A stretch of 64,000 bases of DNA from Xaviernesmea oryzae (lineage in GTDB: Bacteria > Pseudomonadota > Alphaproteobacteria > Rhizobiales > Rhizobiaceae). Position numbers and translations under genes: made by a program. The notes below the pieces were generated by a model, which saw only the letters and a list, made by a program, of their open reading frames with translations, did no database searches and was not told the origin of the DNA. The stretch spans positions 248,001 to 312,000 of the forward strand of contig NZ_FOAM01000006.1 in NCBI RefSeq assembly GCF_900109605.1, written 5' to 3'. Shown here one piece after another: positions 15,922 to 25,234 of this stretch (its first letter is position 1; every line of letters begins with the position of its first letter).

Positions 15922-17394
15922 TCACGCCACCTCGTTGATCCCATGGGGATCGTCCACCATCGGCCAGATATCGCGGCGGGCGCGGCGGTACGGCGTGCGG
16001 GCGGGATTGTTGGGATAAGGCGTTCCGGCCGAGCAATAAAGGATCTCGGCGGCGATCTTCGAGAAGGAGGCGTAGAAGTGATTGGTCGATTTTATGACCA
16101 GGATCTTCCGCGCCGTGGGATCGATGCCCATGACGGAAAACAGGCTTGGGTCGAAGCTCTGCGCCCGCGTGGAGTTTAGGATGATGTCGATCCCTGCAAG
16201 CTGGATATGCGCTGCATCGCCGAAGGGCGCAAAGCTCTCGCCGAAGCGCATTTCGGCATTTTCCACGAGCTTGACCACGCGAACGAGGCCATCGATCGGC
16301 TGGCCGGTGCCCGGCGCGGACTTGGCGCCGAACCGCAAGGGAATCTCGGCCCCCTCGCCCGCCGCCATGCAGATCTGCACGGCCATCGGATCCCAGATCG
16401 TGCCGACAGCAGCGTCTGTCACGCCACGCGCCAGAAGCTCGGCCAGAAGAACGGTCGCGTCGCCCGCCGTGCCGCCGCCGGGATTGTCCCACATATCGGC
16501 GATGACGACGGGGCCTTTGTCCGCCGCCATGGCCCGCGCCACCGCCTGCTTCTCGTCGATTTGCGGCATGATGAAAGTGCCGCGCTTGGAAAACAGGTCC
16601 ATGCCCAGCTGCCGGGCGAGTTCCGCGCCCTTTTCCGGCTTGTTGTTCGTGACGACCAGCATCTTCGTGCCCATCTCCGGCACGTCACCAGCCATGAATC
16701 CATGGATGACGGAGATCGACAGCACGTCGGCATCGCTGGCCTCGATCGCCATGATTCCGTCGACGAAGCTGCGCATGGGATCGCGCGAGGTGGGGAAGAC
16801 GTCGATCATCCGGCAGTCGAATACGGACATGGCCGGCGTGACCCGCCCTTCCAGCGTGTCCACCGCGATGCGCCAGAGATCCTCGGCGCGATCGACGAAG
16901 TCGGTATGCGGAAATTCCTTGAAATAGACAAGGATATCAGCCGCTGAGAAACGCTTGGCCGTGAGATGGCTGTGCGGGTCGAGTTCGGCCGCGATGAGCA
17001 CGTCGTCTCCGACAATCGCACGCACGCGCGCGAGCAGATCGCCCTCCGTATCCTCATAGCCATCGGCCACCATCGCGCCATGCAGGCCGAGTACGACAGC
17101 ATCCACCGGCAGCGCCGCGGTCAGCTGGCCCAGGATCTCGTCGCGAAGGCTCTCATAGGTCTTGCGGGAGACGAGGCCGGCGGGGTCTGCCCAACTGGCC
17201 GATCCCTCGATCAGCGTCCAGCCCTTTTCGCGCGCCACCCGCCGGCCGACGGTGATCGGCGCGGTGCAGAGCGTCGGCGTTTCCGGATGCTTGCCCGGCG
17301 GGGCGTAGAGCGAGGCCTCGAAGGCCCGCTTATCGACACAGATCGGGGAGAAGGTGTTGGTCTCGGTGGCCAATGCGGCCGTAAAAATGCGCAA
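15922..17394 (-). CDS. M81-family metallopeptidase-like protein (MlrC-like), copy 1
   Basis: A 490-residue member of the family named after microcystinase C (MlrC), a zinc-dependent hydrolase acting late in microcystin breakdown; most relatives act on unknown substrates. Conserved segments are RIFTAALATETNTFSP at the N-terminus, LHGAMVADGYEDTEGDLLAR, AELDPHSHLT (metal ligands) and VIADMWDNPGGGTAGDAT. The start TTG 17394 gives this conserved N-terminus; the frame upstream to 17457 is unlike the family. It is transcribed away from the RpiR cluster, downstream of the NTF2-like gene. A second MlrC-like gene at 22354 is only distantly similar. Confidence 0.85.
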   Translation of the reverse strand: MRIFTAALATETNTFSPICVDKRAFEASLYAPPGKHPETPTLCTAPITVGRRVAREKGWTLIEGSASWADPAGLVSRKTYESLRDEILGQLTAALPVDAVVLGLHGAMVADGYEDTEGDLLARVRAIVGDDVLIAAELDPHSHLTAKRFSAADILVYFKEFPHTDFVDRAEDLWRIAVDTLEGRVTPAMSVFDCRMIDVFPTSRDPMRSFVDGIMAIEASDADVLSISVIHGFMAGDVPEMGTKMLVVTNNKPEKGAELARQLGMDLFSKRGTFIMPQIDEKQAVARAMAADKGPVVIADMWDNPGGGTAGDATVLLAELLARGVTDAAVGTIWDPMAVQICMAAGEGAEIPLRFGAKSAPGTGQPIDGLVRVVKLVENAEMRFGESFAPFGDAAHIQLAGIDIILNSTRAQSFDPSLFSVMGIDPTARKILVIKSTNHFYASFSKIAAEILYCSAGTPYPNNPARTPYRRARRDIWPMVDDPHGINEVA

Positions 17395-17466
17395 GAACGT
17401 CAGCCTTTGCTGTTGGAAGGCGGGTGCCGGCCGACAAACGGCACAAGCGGCCCGCAAAGCCGCGCA

Positions 17467-17961
17467 TCAGCCCATCGGGTTGGGCAGATAGCCGGTAAAG
17501 CCGCTGATCTTCCAGCGGCCCTGATGCAGCCGGCAGACATAAAGCGTCTGCCATTTCAGGATATCGCGGCTGCCATCAGCCTTCTCGATCGAGCCGTCGA
17601 ACATCTTGCGGGCAAGGGCGACCTCGCCATTGATCTCGATGTCCTCAAGCGTCGTGGTGGTGAAGATCGCGGTGCGCGCGTCCTCGGAAAACTGCTCCCG
17701 GCCAAACTCCTCGGCTTGGCGCAGCCATTCCGCGCGATAGGCCGACAGGGTCGGAAAAGTCAGCCGCCAGTCGGACGGGCTCGCCATCTTGCGCCCGTCG
17801 ATGCCGATGAACCCGTCCTCGACGAAATCATCCTCGACCATCGACCAGTCGGCCGCCAGAAAGGCGGTGATGTCGCGCTCAACCAGCATCTCCCAGATGG
17901 CGTGGCGGGCGGCGTCGGCCGAGGGGAAGGGGTTCTGGAAAGGATCGCGAGAGAGCGTCAT
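17467..17961 (-). CDS. NTF2-like/SnoaL-like protein
   Basis: A 164-residue protein whose pattern fits the NTF2-like cone-shaped fold: an N-terminal helix AARHAIWEMLVERDITAFLA, DWSMVEDDFVEDGFIGIDG, and C-terminal strands ending WQTLYVCRLHQGRWKISGF. Proteins of this fold are small-molecule binding or isomerase-type enzymes, or accessory domains; no active site can be assigned. The ATG at 17961 is chosen because the 17 upstream residues start at a TTG and are not family-like. It is likely cotranscribed with MlrC copy 1 and divergent from RidA. Confidence 0.65.
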   Translation of the reverse strand: MTLSRDPFQNPFPSADAARHAIWEMLVERDITAFLAADWSMVEDDFVEDGFIGIDGRKMASPSDWRLTFPTLSAYRAEWLRQAEEFGREQFSEDARTAIFTTTTLEDIEINGEVALARKMFDGSIEKADGSRDILKWQTLYVCRLHQGRWKISGFTGYLPNPMG

Positions 17962-17963
17962 AT

Positions 17964-17977
17964 TGAAATTCTTTTCA
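17964..17977. promoter_or_regulatory. TGAAA-N4-TTTCA palindrome in a divergent promoter region
   Basis: A perfect 5-bp inverted repeat directly before the NTF2-like start, in the 98-bp gap to RidA. GAAAATAATTTGC at 18037-18049 is a related AT-rich word. Similar words precede the Gfo/Idh gene (9458-9472). The RpiR-type gene at 18612 is the obvious candidate binder; this is inference. Confidence 0.35.
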
Positions 17978-18059
17978 TGAGCCGCGTTTTTCTCTGGCCA
18001 AAATCCGTCCAATATGATGACTTGTCAACGCATCACGAAAATAATTTGCAAGGACGCCC

Positions 18060-18449
18060 ATGTCCATCAAGCGCTATGGAACTGTTCAAACCGGTGCCGG
18101 CGGCAAGCCGCTGCCTTTTGCCCGGGCCGTGGAAGCCGATGGCTGGCTTTATGTGTCCGGCCAGGTGGCCATGGAGAACGGCGAGATCATCGAGGGCAAC
18201 ATCATTGCCCAGACGCACAAGACGATCCAGAACGTCATCGCCATCTTGGAAGAAGCCGGCTACGGTCTTGAGCATGTCGTGCGCTGCGGCGTCTGGCTTG
18301 ACGACCCCCGGGATTTTTGGAGCTTCAACGCGGTCTATCAAAGCTATTTCGGCGCGCATCCGCCCGCGCGCGCCTGCGTTCAGTCGTCGATGATGGTCGA
18401 TTGCAAGGTCGAGATCGATTGCGTTGCCTACAAGCCCAAGGAAAGCTGA
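18060..18449 (+). CDS. RidA-family protein (reactive enamine/imine deaminase)
   Basis: A 129-residue member of the RidA/YER057c/UK114 family, whose best-known activity is hydrolysis of reactive 2-enamine/2-imine intermediates from amino-acid breakdown. The features are YVSGQVAMENGEIIEGNI near residue 30, QNVIAILEEAGYGLEHVVRC and the C-terminal RACVQSSMMVDCKVEIDCVAY; the Arg that binds the carboxylate in RidA enzymes is in the RACVQ segment. AAGGACG precedes ATG 18060. It precedes the RpiR regulator by 162 bp, suggesting deamination of an amino compound, possibly an amino sugar, in the pathway encoded here. Confidence 0.9.
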   Translation: MSIKRYGTVQTGAGGKPLPFARAVEADGWLYVSGQVAMENGEIIEGNIIAQTHKTIQNVIAILEEAGYGLEHVVRCGVWLDDPRDFWSFNAVYQSYFGAHPPARACVQSSMMVDCKVEIDCVAYKPKES

Positions 18450-18611
18450 GCCCGAAAGGCCGCTGCTGAAACGGGTTTGACACGGGTGGCCGATTTCCTG
18501 TGATCTTGCGAATCGAAACCGGGATCGGTCAGCCATTTGCCGATGCGCGAGGTCCCTTTACGCGGGGGCCCTGCGGCGATGGCGCGATGCGGCACAGGGG
18601 AGAGGGCAGGC

Positions 18612-19484
18612 ATGGTCGACATGGATATCTTCGCCAATCTGCAGGATGAAAAGGCCAGGCTTTCGCAGTCCGAAGTGCGCATTGCCGATGCCATTCTCGG
18701 CGATTTCGAATTTGCTGTGAATGCCTCGATCATCGAACTGGCGGAGCGTGCGGAAGTCTCGCCGCCGACGGTGACGCGCTTCTGCCGGCGTCTCGGCTGC
18801 GACAGCTTCTCCGATTTCAAGATCCGCCTGGCGCGCACCGCCTATGTCGGCATGCGCTATCTGAAACCCGAGCCGAAAAGCAGCGATGCCGCCGATGTCG
18901 CGCAAGACATCGTTGCCAAGGCGCAGAACGCACTGTTTCTGCTGCACAGCCAGCTCGACATGCCGGCGCTCGAACGCGCGGTAGAGCGTATCACGGCGGC
19001 CGAGATGATCTATGCCTTCGGCGCCGGCGGCAATTCCTCGATGATCGCCAACGAGCTGCAGAACCGGCTGTTTCGCTTCGGCCTTCGGGTAACGGCAAGC
19101 TGCGATCATGCCATGCAATTGATGATGGCGGCGGCCTGCAGCCCGCGCGATGTGATCATCGGCTCCTCCCTGTCCGGCCGCAACAGTGAGCTGGTCCGGA
19201 CCCTGAAGCTTGCGCGCGAGCAGGAGGTGGCAACCATCGTCCTGACGCAGAGCGGCAGCCCGGTTGCTGCGGCTGCCGACATCGTGCTGCCCGTGAACCT
19301 GGCAGAGGGGGTCAATATCTTCCGCCCCACCTCCACCCGCATCGCCTATCTCGCACTTGTCGATATTCTCGCCAGCCTCGTGGCTTACAAAGTCCAGGGC
19401 CAGGCCGTCACCACGCTTCGCCGCATCAAGCAGCAGCTCGTCAAGCATCGCGACGGCGACGACCGCCAGCCGCTGGGCGACTGA
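18612..19484 (+). CDS. MurR/RpiR-family transcriptional regulator
   Basis: A 290-residue regulator with an N-terminal RpiR helix-turn-helix (residues ~5-80, LSQSEVRIADAILGDF and ERAEVSPPTVTRFCRRLGC) and a C-terminal SIS sugar-phosphate-binding domain (about 125-265; AEMIYAFGAGGNSSMIANE and IIGSSLSGRNSELVRTLKLA). Such proteins sense phosphorylated sugars or amino sugars and control their catabolic genes; MurR responds to N-acetylmuramic acid 6-phosphate. ATG 18612 with GAGGGCAGG ahead is preferred to 18537. It heads SDR-GH20-MlrC-MFS genes on the same strand and probably controls them. Confidence 0.9.
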   Translation: MVDMDIFANLQDEKARLSQSEVRIADAILGDFEFAVNASIIELAERAEVSPPTVTRFCRRLGCDSFSDFKIRLARTAYVGMRYLKPEPKSSDAADVAQDIVAKAQNALFLLHSQLDMPALERAVERITAAEMIYAFGAGGNSSMIANELQNRLFRFGLRVTASCDHAMQLMMAAACSPRDVIIGSSLSGRNSELVRTLKLAREQEVATIVLTQSGSPVAAAADIVLPVNLAEGVNIFRPTSTRIAYLALVDILASLVAYKVQGQAVTTLRRIKQQLVKHRDGDDRQPLGD

Positions 19485-19516
19485 CCCTTCCAGAACGCAT
19501 CAAAGGACAAGACCCC

Positions 19517-20290
19517 GTGACCACCCTCGCCATCGTGACCGGCGCCGCCGGGGATATTGGACGGGCGATTGCCGAAAGGCTCGCCGACAGCCATGACGTC
19601 ATCCTCATGGTCGACATCGACGCCGGCGCGGCCGAAGCCGCCGCGCGCGGGCTTGGGGCGGCAGATCGCTTCATCGCCCATGCCGCCGATATCACCGACG
19701 AAGCGGCGGTGGCGGCAATGGCCGAGAAAGCCGCAACGCTCGGCAGCCTGAAGACGCTGGTCAACAATGCCGGCGCCGCCCGCGCCGTCAGCCTCCAATC
19801 GACCAGCCCTGACATCTGGCGCCAGGACATGGCGCTGAATTGCGAGGCCGCCTTTCTGACGCTTCGGGCCACCGAAGAGCAGCTGAAGGCCTCACAGGGC
19901 TCGATGATCAACATCGCCTCGGTCAACGGCCTGCAGATCTTCGGCCATCCCGCCTACAGCGCCGCCAAGGCGGCACTTCTGCATTTCACCCGCGCGGCAG
20001 CCGTCGAATATGGAAAATTCGGCATGCGCTGCAACGCGGTCGCGCCGGGCACGGTGCGCACACAGGCCTGGAATGCGCGCGCCGACGCCAATCCCAATGT
20101 CTTCGAGGAGGCCAAGCGCTGGTATCCTCTGCGCCGCGTGGTCGATCCTGCCGACGTGGCCAATGCCGTCGCCTTTCTGGCCAGCCCCCTGGCTGCGGCA
20201 ATCACCGGCATCTGCCTGCCCGTCGATTGCGGCCTGACCGCCGGGCAGGCGGAACTCGCCCGCACCTTCTCGCAATCGCAGGATTACTGA
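19517..20290 (+). CDS. Short-chain dehydrogenase/reductase (SDR)
   Basis: NAD(P)-dependent oxidoreductase of the classical SDR family, 257 residues. The cofactor motif VTGAAGDIGRAIA starts at residue 8, NNAG is at about 82, the catalytic serine is in INIASVNG and the YSAAKAA motif gives Tyr and Lys. The C-terminal GICLPVDCGLTAG is typical. GTG 19517 is the start, with AAAGGA ahead. It follows the RpiR gene by 32 bp and precedes the GH20 gene, so it likely oxidises a sugar or hydroxy-acid released in this pathway. Confidence 0.92.
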   Translation: MTTLAIVTGAAGDIGRAIAERLADSHDVILMVDIDAGAAEAAARGLGAADRFIAHAADITDEAAVAAMAEKAATLGSLKTLVNNAGAARAVSLQSTSPDIWRQDMALNCEAAFLTLRATEEQLKASQGSMINIASVNGLQIFGHPAYSAAKAALLHFTRAAAVEYGKFGMRCNAVAPGTVRTQAWNARADANPNVFEEAKRWYPLRRVVDPADVANAVAFLASPLAAAITGICLPVDCGLTAGQAELARTFSQSQDY

Positions 20291-20420
20291 CACCGCCACG
20301 ATCCCGGCGTCACGCTGCCTGCAGCCGGGCAGGACAGAGCAGAGGCTTTTGTCTCTCGCCCCACCGCAGCCACCTTTCCGGCAGAGGCGCCGGCCAAAAA
20401 ACAGCATGAGAGGAACAGTC

Positions 20421-22340
20421 ATGGCATCCGCACCTTATCGCCTTGAGGCAAGCTGGAGCGCCGAAGGCGGCGAACACGGCGCCTTCACCTTTACCTTCAC
20501 CAACCTGTCGCAAGCACCGCTTTCCGGCTTCAAGCTAGCTTACACATCGCTCTACCGCGTCATCATTCCCGAGGCCTGCGACAATGCGGTCTTCCTGCGC
20601 CGCAACGCCAATTTCCATCAATATGCCCCGCCGGAAGGGCTTGTCTTGGCGCCGGGCGAAAGCTGGCGGTTCACCGTCTCCGGCATACACCGCCCGGCGC
20701 GCCATTGCACCGATGGCGCCAAATCCGCCTATATCACGCTGGAAGACGGCACCCATGCGGATGTCGCTGTCTCCGATCTGCTGCTGTCAGGCCGCGTGAG
20801 CGAGCCGCCGCCGGTGCTGCTCCCGCAAGGCAAGCTCGACCTGCCCTTCGCGCTCCAGCCTTGGCCGGCGAAGATCGATGCCGTCCCGGGCGAAGGCTTT
20901 CCAGTCGTGCTCTATGCGGCCGAAGGCGCTGAGCTGGAGGAGCGCCGAGCGATCTCCGAGGTCACCGCGCTCCTGCACCGGCTAATCCCGAGCGCCCATG
21001 CGCCGTTCTCGCTCGTGGCCGATCCGCAGGGCCGTATCCTGCATCTGTCGAAGGAAGAGGGTCTTGGCACCGAAGCCTATCGCCTACGCTTCGAAGCCAA
21101 TGCCGTTCATCTGGCCTATGGCGGCGCGGCCGGCCGGCAATATGGGCTGACCTCGCTCGCCCAGCTTCTGGAGGGCGCCCGCGCCAGGCCGCAGACCTTC
21201 CGCTTTCCCACATCCGGCACGATCGAAGACAGTCCCCGCTATGGCTGGCGCGGCTGCCATCTCGATGTCTCCCGGCAGTTCTTCCCCGTTGAGGACGTCA
21301 ACCGCCTGCTCGACATCATGGCTTGGCTGAAGCTCAACACCTTCCACTGGCACCTGACCGACGACGAAGCCTGGCGGCTGGAGATCAAGGCCTATCCGAC
21401 ACTGACCACCACGGGCGTTCTGCGCGGGCCGGACGAGCCGCTTCTGCCACAGCTCGGCAATGGTGCAGCATCCGTCGGCGGCTTTTATGCGCAGGACGAT
21501 GTCCGTGCGATCGTCGCCCATGCAGCGGCACTGTCGATCGAGGTTGTGCCGGAAATCGACATTCCCGGCCACAATGCCGCGACGCTGGTGGCGCTGCCGG
21601 ATCTCGTGGACGGGCAGGAAGCGCCTGACAGCTATCACTCGGTCCAGGGCTATCCCAACAATGCGCTGAACCCGGCCATCGAGGCGACTTACAGCTTCCT
21701 CGAAGCCGTGATCGACGAGATGGTCACGCTGTTTCCCAGCGACTACATCCATATCGGCGGCGACGAGGTGGCCCATGGCGCCTGGATGGCATCGCCGCTC
21801 GCCAAGGCCCTGATGGAGAAGGAGGGGATTTCCGGCACCTTTGCGCTGCAGAGCTATTTCCTCAAGCGCGTCAAGGCCATGCTCGATCAGCGCGGCAAGA
21901 AGCTCGCCGGCTGGAACGAGGTCGCCCATGGCGGTGGCGTTGCGCCGGAGAACTCGCTGCTGATGGCCTGGGAAAATCCAAAGGTCGGCATTGCGCTGGC
22001 CGAGGAAGGCTATGACGTGGTGATGACGCCGGGCCAGGCTTATTATCTCGACATGGTCCAGGCAGAGGCCTTTCAGGAGCCCGGCGCCAGCTGGGCCGGC
22101 ACCGTGCCGCCCGCCCATACCTATGCTTACGAAGCCGAGGGCGACTTCCCCGAGACGCTGAAACACCGGATGAAGGGCGTTCAGGCCTGCATCTGGACCG
22201 AGCACTTCCTCTCGCGCGGCTATTTCAACCGGCTGGTCTTCCCCCGCCTGCCGGCCATTGCCGAAGCCGCCTGGACGCCGAAGGCCCAGAAGAACTGGGA
22301 GCGCTTCGCGGCCATCGTTCCCCTCTGCCCGCAACTTTGA
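20421..22340 (+). CDS. Family 20 glycoside hydrolase, beta-N-acetylhexosaminidase
   Basis: A 639-residue GH20 enzyme releasing terminal N-acetylglucosamine or N-acetylgalactosamine by substrate-assisted catalysis. The layout is an N-terminal beta-sandwich (1-150), the small GH20b domain (~150-270) and the TIM barrel from about 275 (RYGWRGCHLDVSRQFF, KLNTFHWHLTDDEAWR). The catalytic Asp-Glu pair is in IHIGGDEVAHGAW (D448, E449), and the substrate-shaping tryptophans occur in GWNEV and LMAWEN. There is no signal peptide, so it should act on short oligosaccharides or glycoconjugates already imported. ATG 20421 has GAGAGGAAC ahead. The stop is 13 bp before MlrC copy 2. Confidence 0.93.
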   Translation: MASAPYRLEASWSAEGGEHGAFTFTFTNLSQAPLSGFKLAYTSLYRVIIPEACDNAVFLRRNANFHQYAPPEGLVLAPGESWRFTVSGIHRPARHCTDGAKSAYITLEDGTHADVAVSDLLLSGRVSEPPPVLLPQGKLDLPFALQPWPAKIDAVPGEGFPVVLYAAEGAELEERRAISEVTALLHRLIPSAHAPFSLVADPQGRILHLSKEEGLGTEAYRLRFEANAVHLAYGGAAGRQYGLTSLAQLLEGARARPQTFRFPTSGTIEDSPRYGWRGCHLDVSRQFFPVEDVNRLLDIMAWLKLNTFHWHLTDDEAWRLEIKAYPTLTTTGVLRGPDEPLLPQLGNGAASVGGFYAQDDVRAIVAHAAALSIEVVPEIDIPGHNAATLVALPDLVDGQEAPDSYHSVQGYPNNALNPAIEATYSFLEAVIDEMVTLFPSDYIHIGGDEVAHGAWMASPLAKALMEKEGISGTFALQSYFLKRVKAMLDQRGKKLAGWNEVAHGGGVAPENSLLMAWENPKVGIALAEEGYDVVMTPGQAYYLDMVQAEAFQEPGASWAGTVPPAHTYAYEAEGDFPETLKHRMKGVQACIWTEHFLSRGYFNRLVFPRLPAIAEAAWTPKAQKNWERFAAIVPLCPQL

Positions 22341-22353
22341 AGGACCAAGCCCC

Positions 22354-23793
22354 ATGAAACGGGTCGCCGTTGGCGGTATCCACACCGAATGCTCCACCTA
22401 TTCGCCGGTGCTGATGGCGCCTGAGGATTTTCGCGTGATGCGCGGCGAGGATCTGCTCGCCGCCGATTATTTCAGCTTCGTCAAGACCGACGGCATCCAA
22501 GCCCTGCCGCTCCTCCACGCCCGCGCCGTTCCGGGCGGGCCGCTGGCCCGCGCCACCTATGAAGGCTTCAAGGCGGAGTTTCTGGAGCGGCTGAAGGCGG
22601 TTCTTCCGCTCGACGGGCTTTATCTCGCCATGCATGGCGCGATGAATGTCGAGGGTATGGACGATGCCGAGGGCGATTGGATCTCGGCAGCCGTCGCCTT
22701 GGTCGGTTCCGATTGCGTGGTGGCGACGAGCTATGACCTGCACGGCAATGTCAGCCAGAGGATCATCGACCATCTCGACATCTTCGCCGCCTACCGCACC
22801 GCACCGCATATCGACACGCATGAGACGCGCGTGCGCGCCTGGTCGATGCTGGTAGAGGCGCTGCAGACCGGCGTGAAACCGGGCGTTGCCTGGGCCAAGG
22901 TGCCGGTGCTTCTGCCGGGCGAGCGGACCTCGACCGAGGACGAGCCGACGGCGAGCCTTTACGCCGCTTTGCCAGGCCATGATGCCCGGCCCGGCATTCT
23001 CGACGCCAATCTGATGATCGGCTATGTCTGGGCCGACGAGCCCCGTGCGACAGCCTGCGCGGTCGTCACCGCCAGCGACAAGGCAGCAGCCGAGCAATCG
23101 GCCCGCGAGATCGCCTTAAGCTATTGGAACGCGCGCGAAGATTTCCGCTTCGGCCCTGTTACCGGCCCGCTGGAAGAGATGCTCGACATCGCCGAGAAGA
23201 CCAAGACTCGTCCGATCATCCTCGCAGACTCAGGCGACAACCCGACCGGCGGCGGTGTCGGCGACCGGGCCGATGTGCTTGCCGCCTTGATTGAACGCGG
23301 CTTTTCCGACGTGATCATGGCCGGCATCACCGACCGTCCGGCCGTCGAAGCCTGCTTTGCTGCCGGCACAGGCGCTGAGATCGTGCTATCGATCGGGGCG
23401 ACGCTCGATTCGGCGAGCCGGCCGGTCAAGGCCTCCGCAAAGGTCGTCAGGCTGCAGCCGGGCGCCACGCCGGCGGACAACCAAGCCGTGGTCGCCATTG
23501 GCGGCATCACCCTGGTGCTCGCCGCCAAGCGCCGGCCCTATCACGATCTCGCCGACTTCGCCCTGCTGGGGCTCGATCCGAAGACGGCGCGTCTGGTGGT
23601 GGTCAAGTCGGGCTATCTCTCGCCAGAACTGGCGCCGATTGCCAATCCCAATCTGATGGCGCTGACCGATGGCGTGGTGAACCAGGATATTCCGGCGCTC
23701 GCAAGCCATCGCCGGCAACGCCCCGCCTTCCCCTTCGACCGTGATTTCGGCTATAGTCCCAATGTCGCTTACTCCGCCCGCTGGGCAGAGTAA
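22354..23793 (+). CDS. M81-family metallopeptidase-like protein (MlrC-like), copy 2
   Basis: A 479-residue MlrC-family protein. The shared family segments are present: RVAVGGIHTECSTYSP, YLAMHGAMNVEGMDDAEGDW, TSYDLHGNVSQ (metal ligands), PHIDTHETR and ILADSGDNPTGGGVGDRADV. Despite a common fold it differs widely from copy 1 (15922-17394), so it is a diverged paralogue with its own substrate, not a recent duplicate. It lies between the GH20 and MFS genes in the RpiR-headed operon, so a role in opening an amide, ester or ether of an amino-sugar conjugate is plausible but unproven. ATG 22354 is chosen because the conserved N-terminus begins there. Confidence 0.85.
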   Translation: MKRVAVGGIHTECSTYSPVLMAPEDFRVMRGEDLLAADYFSFVKTDGIQALPLLHARAVPGGPLARATYEGFKAEFLERLKAVLPLDGLYLAMHGAMNVEGMDDAEGDWISAAVALVGSDCVVATSYDLHGNVSQRIIDHLDIFAAYRTAPHIDTHETRVRAWSMLVEALQTGVKPGVAWAKVPVLLPGERTSTEDEPTASLYAALPGHDARPGILDANLMIGYVWADEPRATACAVVTASDKAAAEQSAREIALSYWNAREDFRFGPVTGPLEEMLDIAEKTKTRPIILADSGDNPTGGGVGDRADVLAALIERGFSDVIMAGITDRPAVEACFAAGTGAEIVLSIGATLDSASRPVKASAKVVRLQPGATPADNQAVVAIGGITLVLAAKRRPYHDLADFALLGLDPKTARLVVVKSGYLSPELAPIANPNLMALTDGVVNQDIPALASHRRQRPAFPFDRDFGYSPNVAYSARWAE

Positions 23794-23866
23794 GCGGTTC
23801 CTATCGCTTTTTCCCTTTCAGCGGCGCGCTCCTTCAAGCCCCTCCGCGCGCCGCGAGATTTTGCTC

Positions 23867-25087
23867 ATGTCCATTCGCATTCCCGACGCCTATCGCAACC
23901 CGACGGTGCGCACCACCATGCTCGCCATCTTCGCTTTCGGCTTCTCCGGGGCCGCTACCGCGCCCTATAGCTCGATCGTCGGCATTCATGAGCTGGGCCT
24001 GTCGGACAGGGCCTATTCGATGCTTCTGGCAGCGGCCGCCGCCGTCAATGTCGTCATCAGCATCCTCGTCGGCAACATTGCCGACCGGCTGGGCGATTAC
24101 AGGCGGATGATGGTTTTCGTCGCACTGTTCGGCATTGCTGGCTATGGTGCGATCTATCTCCTGCCGGCGCAGAGCACCTTCGTCTTTTCCGGCCTTCTCC
24201 TGCTGCCAGCCTATGGCGCGCTAAACTCGCTGCTCTTTGCCAATGCCCGTGCGGCGACCAACCGGATGAAGCGCGAGGACGTGGCCAGCGTCAATTCCGG
24301 CGTACGGGCGATGATTTCGCTCTCCTGGGTGCTGGTGCCGGGCATTACGGGCGCGCTGCTCGCCGGCTCGCCCAGCATGCTGCCGGCCTATCTCTTCTCG
24401 ACGCTGGCGGCCGTCGCCTGCCTCGGGCTGATCGTCGTCTTCCTGCCGAAGGTCGCGCCCGGCGATGCGCTCGTGATCAATCATTTGAGCTATTGGGCGG
24501 CGCTGGCGCATGTGGCCACGCCGCGCATTCTCGTGCGCGTGCTCGGCGTCTCGCTTGTGACCTCCATGCTGCATGTGAATGGCGCGGTGCTGTCGCTGAT
24601 CGTCACCGGCCCCGTTGGCGGGAATGTCGCCGATGTCGGCATTCTCATCGGCATCGTCGCGCTGCTCGAAGTCATCTTCATCGTCGCGCTGGCACCTTTG
24701 ATTCGGCGCATCGGCGCCATGGCGACGCTGGCGGTCGGCACCATGCTCTACGTCACCTATCTCGGCCTGCTCGGCCTGTCTACCGCCGTCTGGCAGGTCT
24801 ATGCGCTCAGCCTGATCTCGGGCGCTGGTGCTGCCGCACTGATCAGCATTCCCATCACCTATCTTCAGGATCTGATCGCCGACCGCCCCGGCCTCGGCAG
24901 CGCGCTGATCTCGGTCAACATGTTTCTCGGCGCCGGTCTTGGCGCATTGATCTTCGGGCTGGGCACGGCTGTCTCGGGCTATTCGGGCACCGCCATCCTC
25001 AGCGCCCTTGCCGGCGGCGGCGGCATCGCGCTGCTTCTAGCACTTGACGGCCTGAAGAGCCGCCACGCCGAACCGCAACCCTCCTGA
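23867..25087 (+). CDS. MFS transporter, sugar-efflux-like
   Basis: A 406-residue major-facilitator protein with about twelve membrane segments. The loop 2-3 signature is NIADRLGDYRRMMV. The N-terminal stretch FGFSGAATAPYSSIVGIHEL resembles SetA/SetB sugar-efflux transporters, which export excess sugars or analogues. ATG 23867 is used because it is followed by the normal short cytoplasmic lead; the longer frame overlaps MlrC copy 2. It is the last gene of the RpiR-headed operon and may relieve build-up of an imported sugar. Confidence 0.8.
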   Translation: MSIRIPDAYRNPTVRTTMLAIFAFGFSGAATAPYSSIVGIHELGLSDRAYSMLLAAAAAVNVVISILVGNIADRLGDYRRMMVFVALFGIAGYGAIYLLPAQSTFVFSGLLLLPAYGALNSLLFANARAATNRMKREDVASVNSGVRAMISLSWVLVPGITGALLAGSPSMLPAYLFSTLAAVACLGLIVVFLPKVAPGDALVINHLSYWAALAHVATPRILVRVLGVSLVTSMLHVNGAVLSLIVTGPVGGNVADVGILIGIVALLEVIFIVALAPLIRRIGAMATLAVGTMLYVTYLGLLGLSTAVWQVYALSLISGAGAAALISIPITYLQDLIADRPGLGSALISVNMFLGAGLGALIFGLGTAVSGYSGTAILSALAGGGGIALLLALDGLKSRHAEPQPS

Positions 25088-25234
25088 CTTCGCACCCTCT
25101 AAAGATGGTTTTTATCGCCTCAAGGCCGGTTACTGGATCTTGCTAGAACAGCATTTTGCCTTGCCCGGCCAAATTGGAGTGAATTTCCTCTTTTGCAGCG
25201 CACAAGATAGGCCTATGCGTTGCCCAGAACTTGA

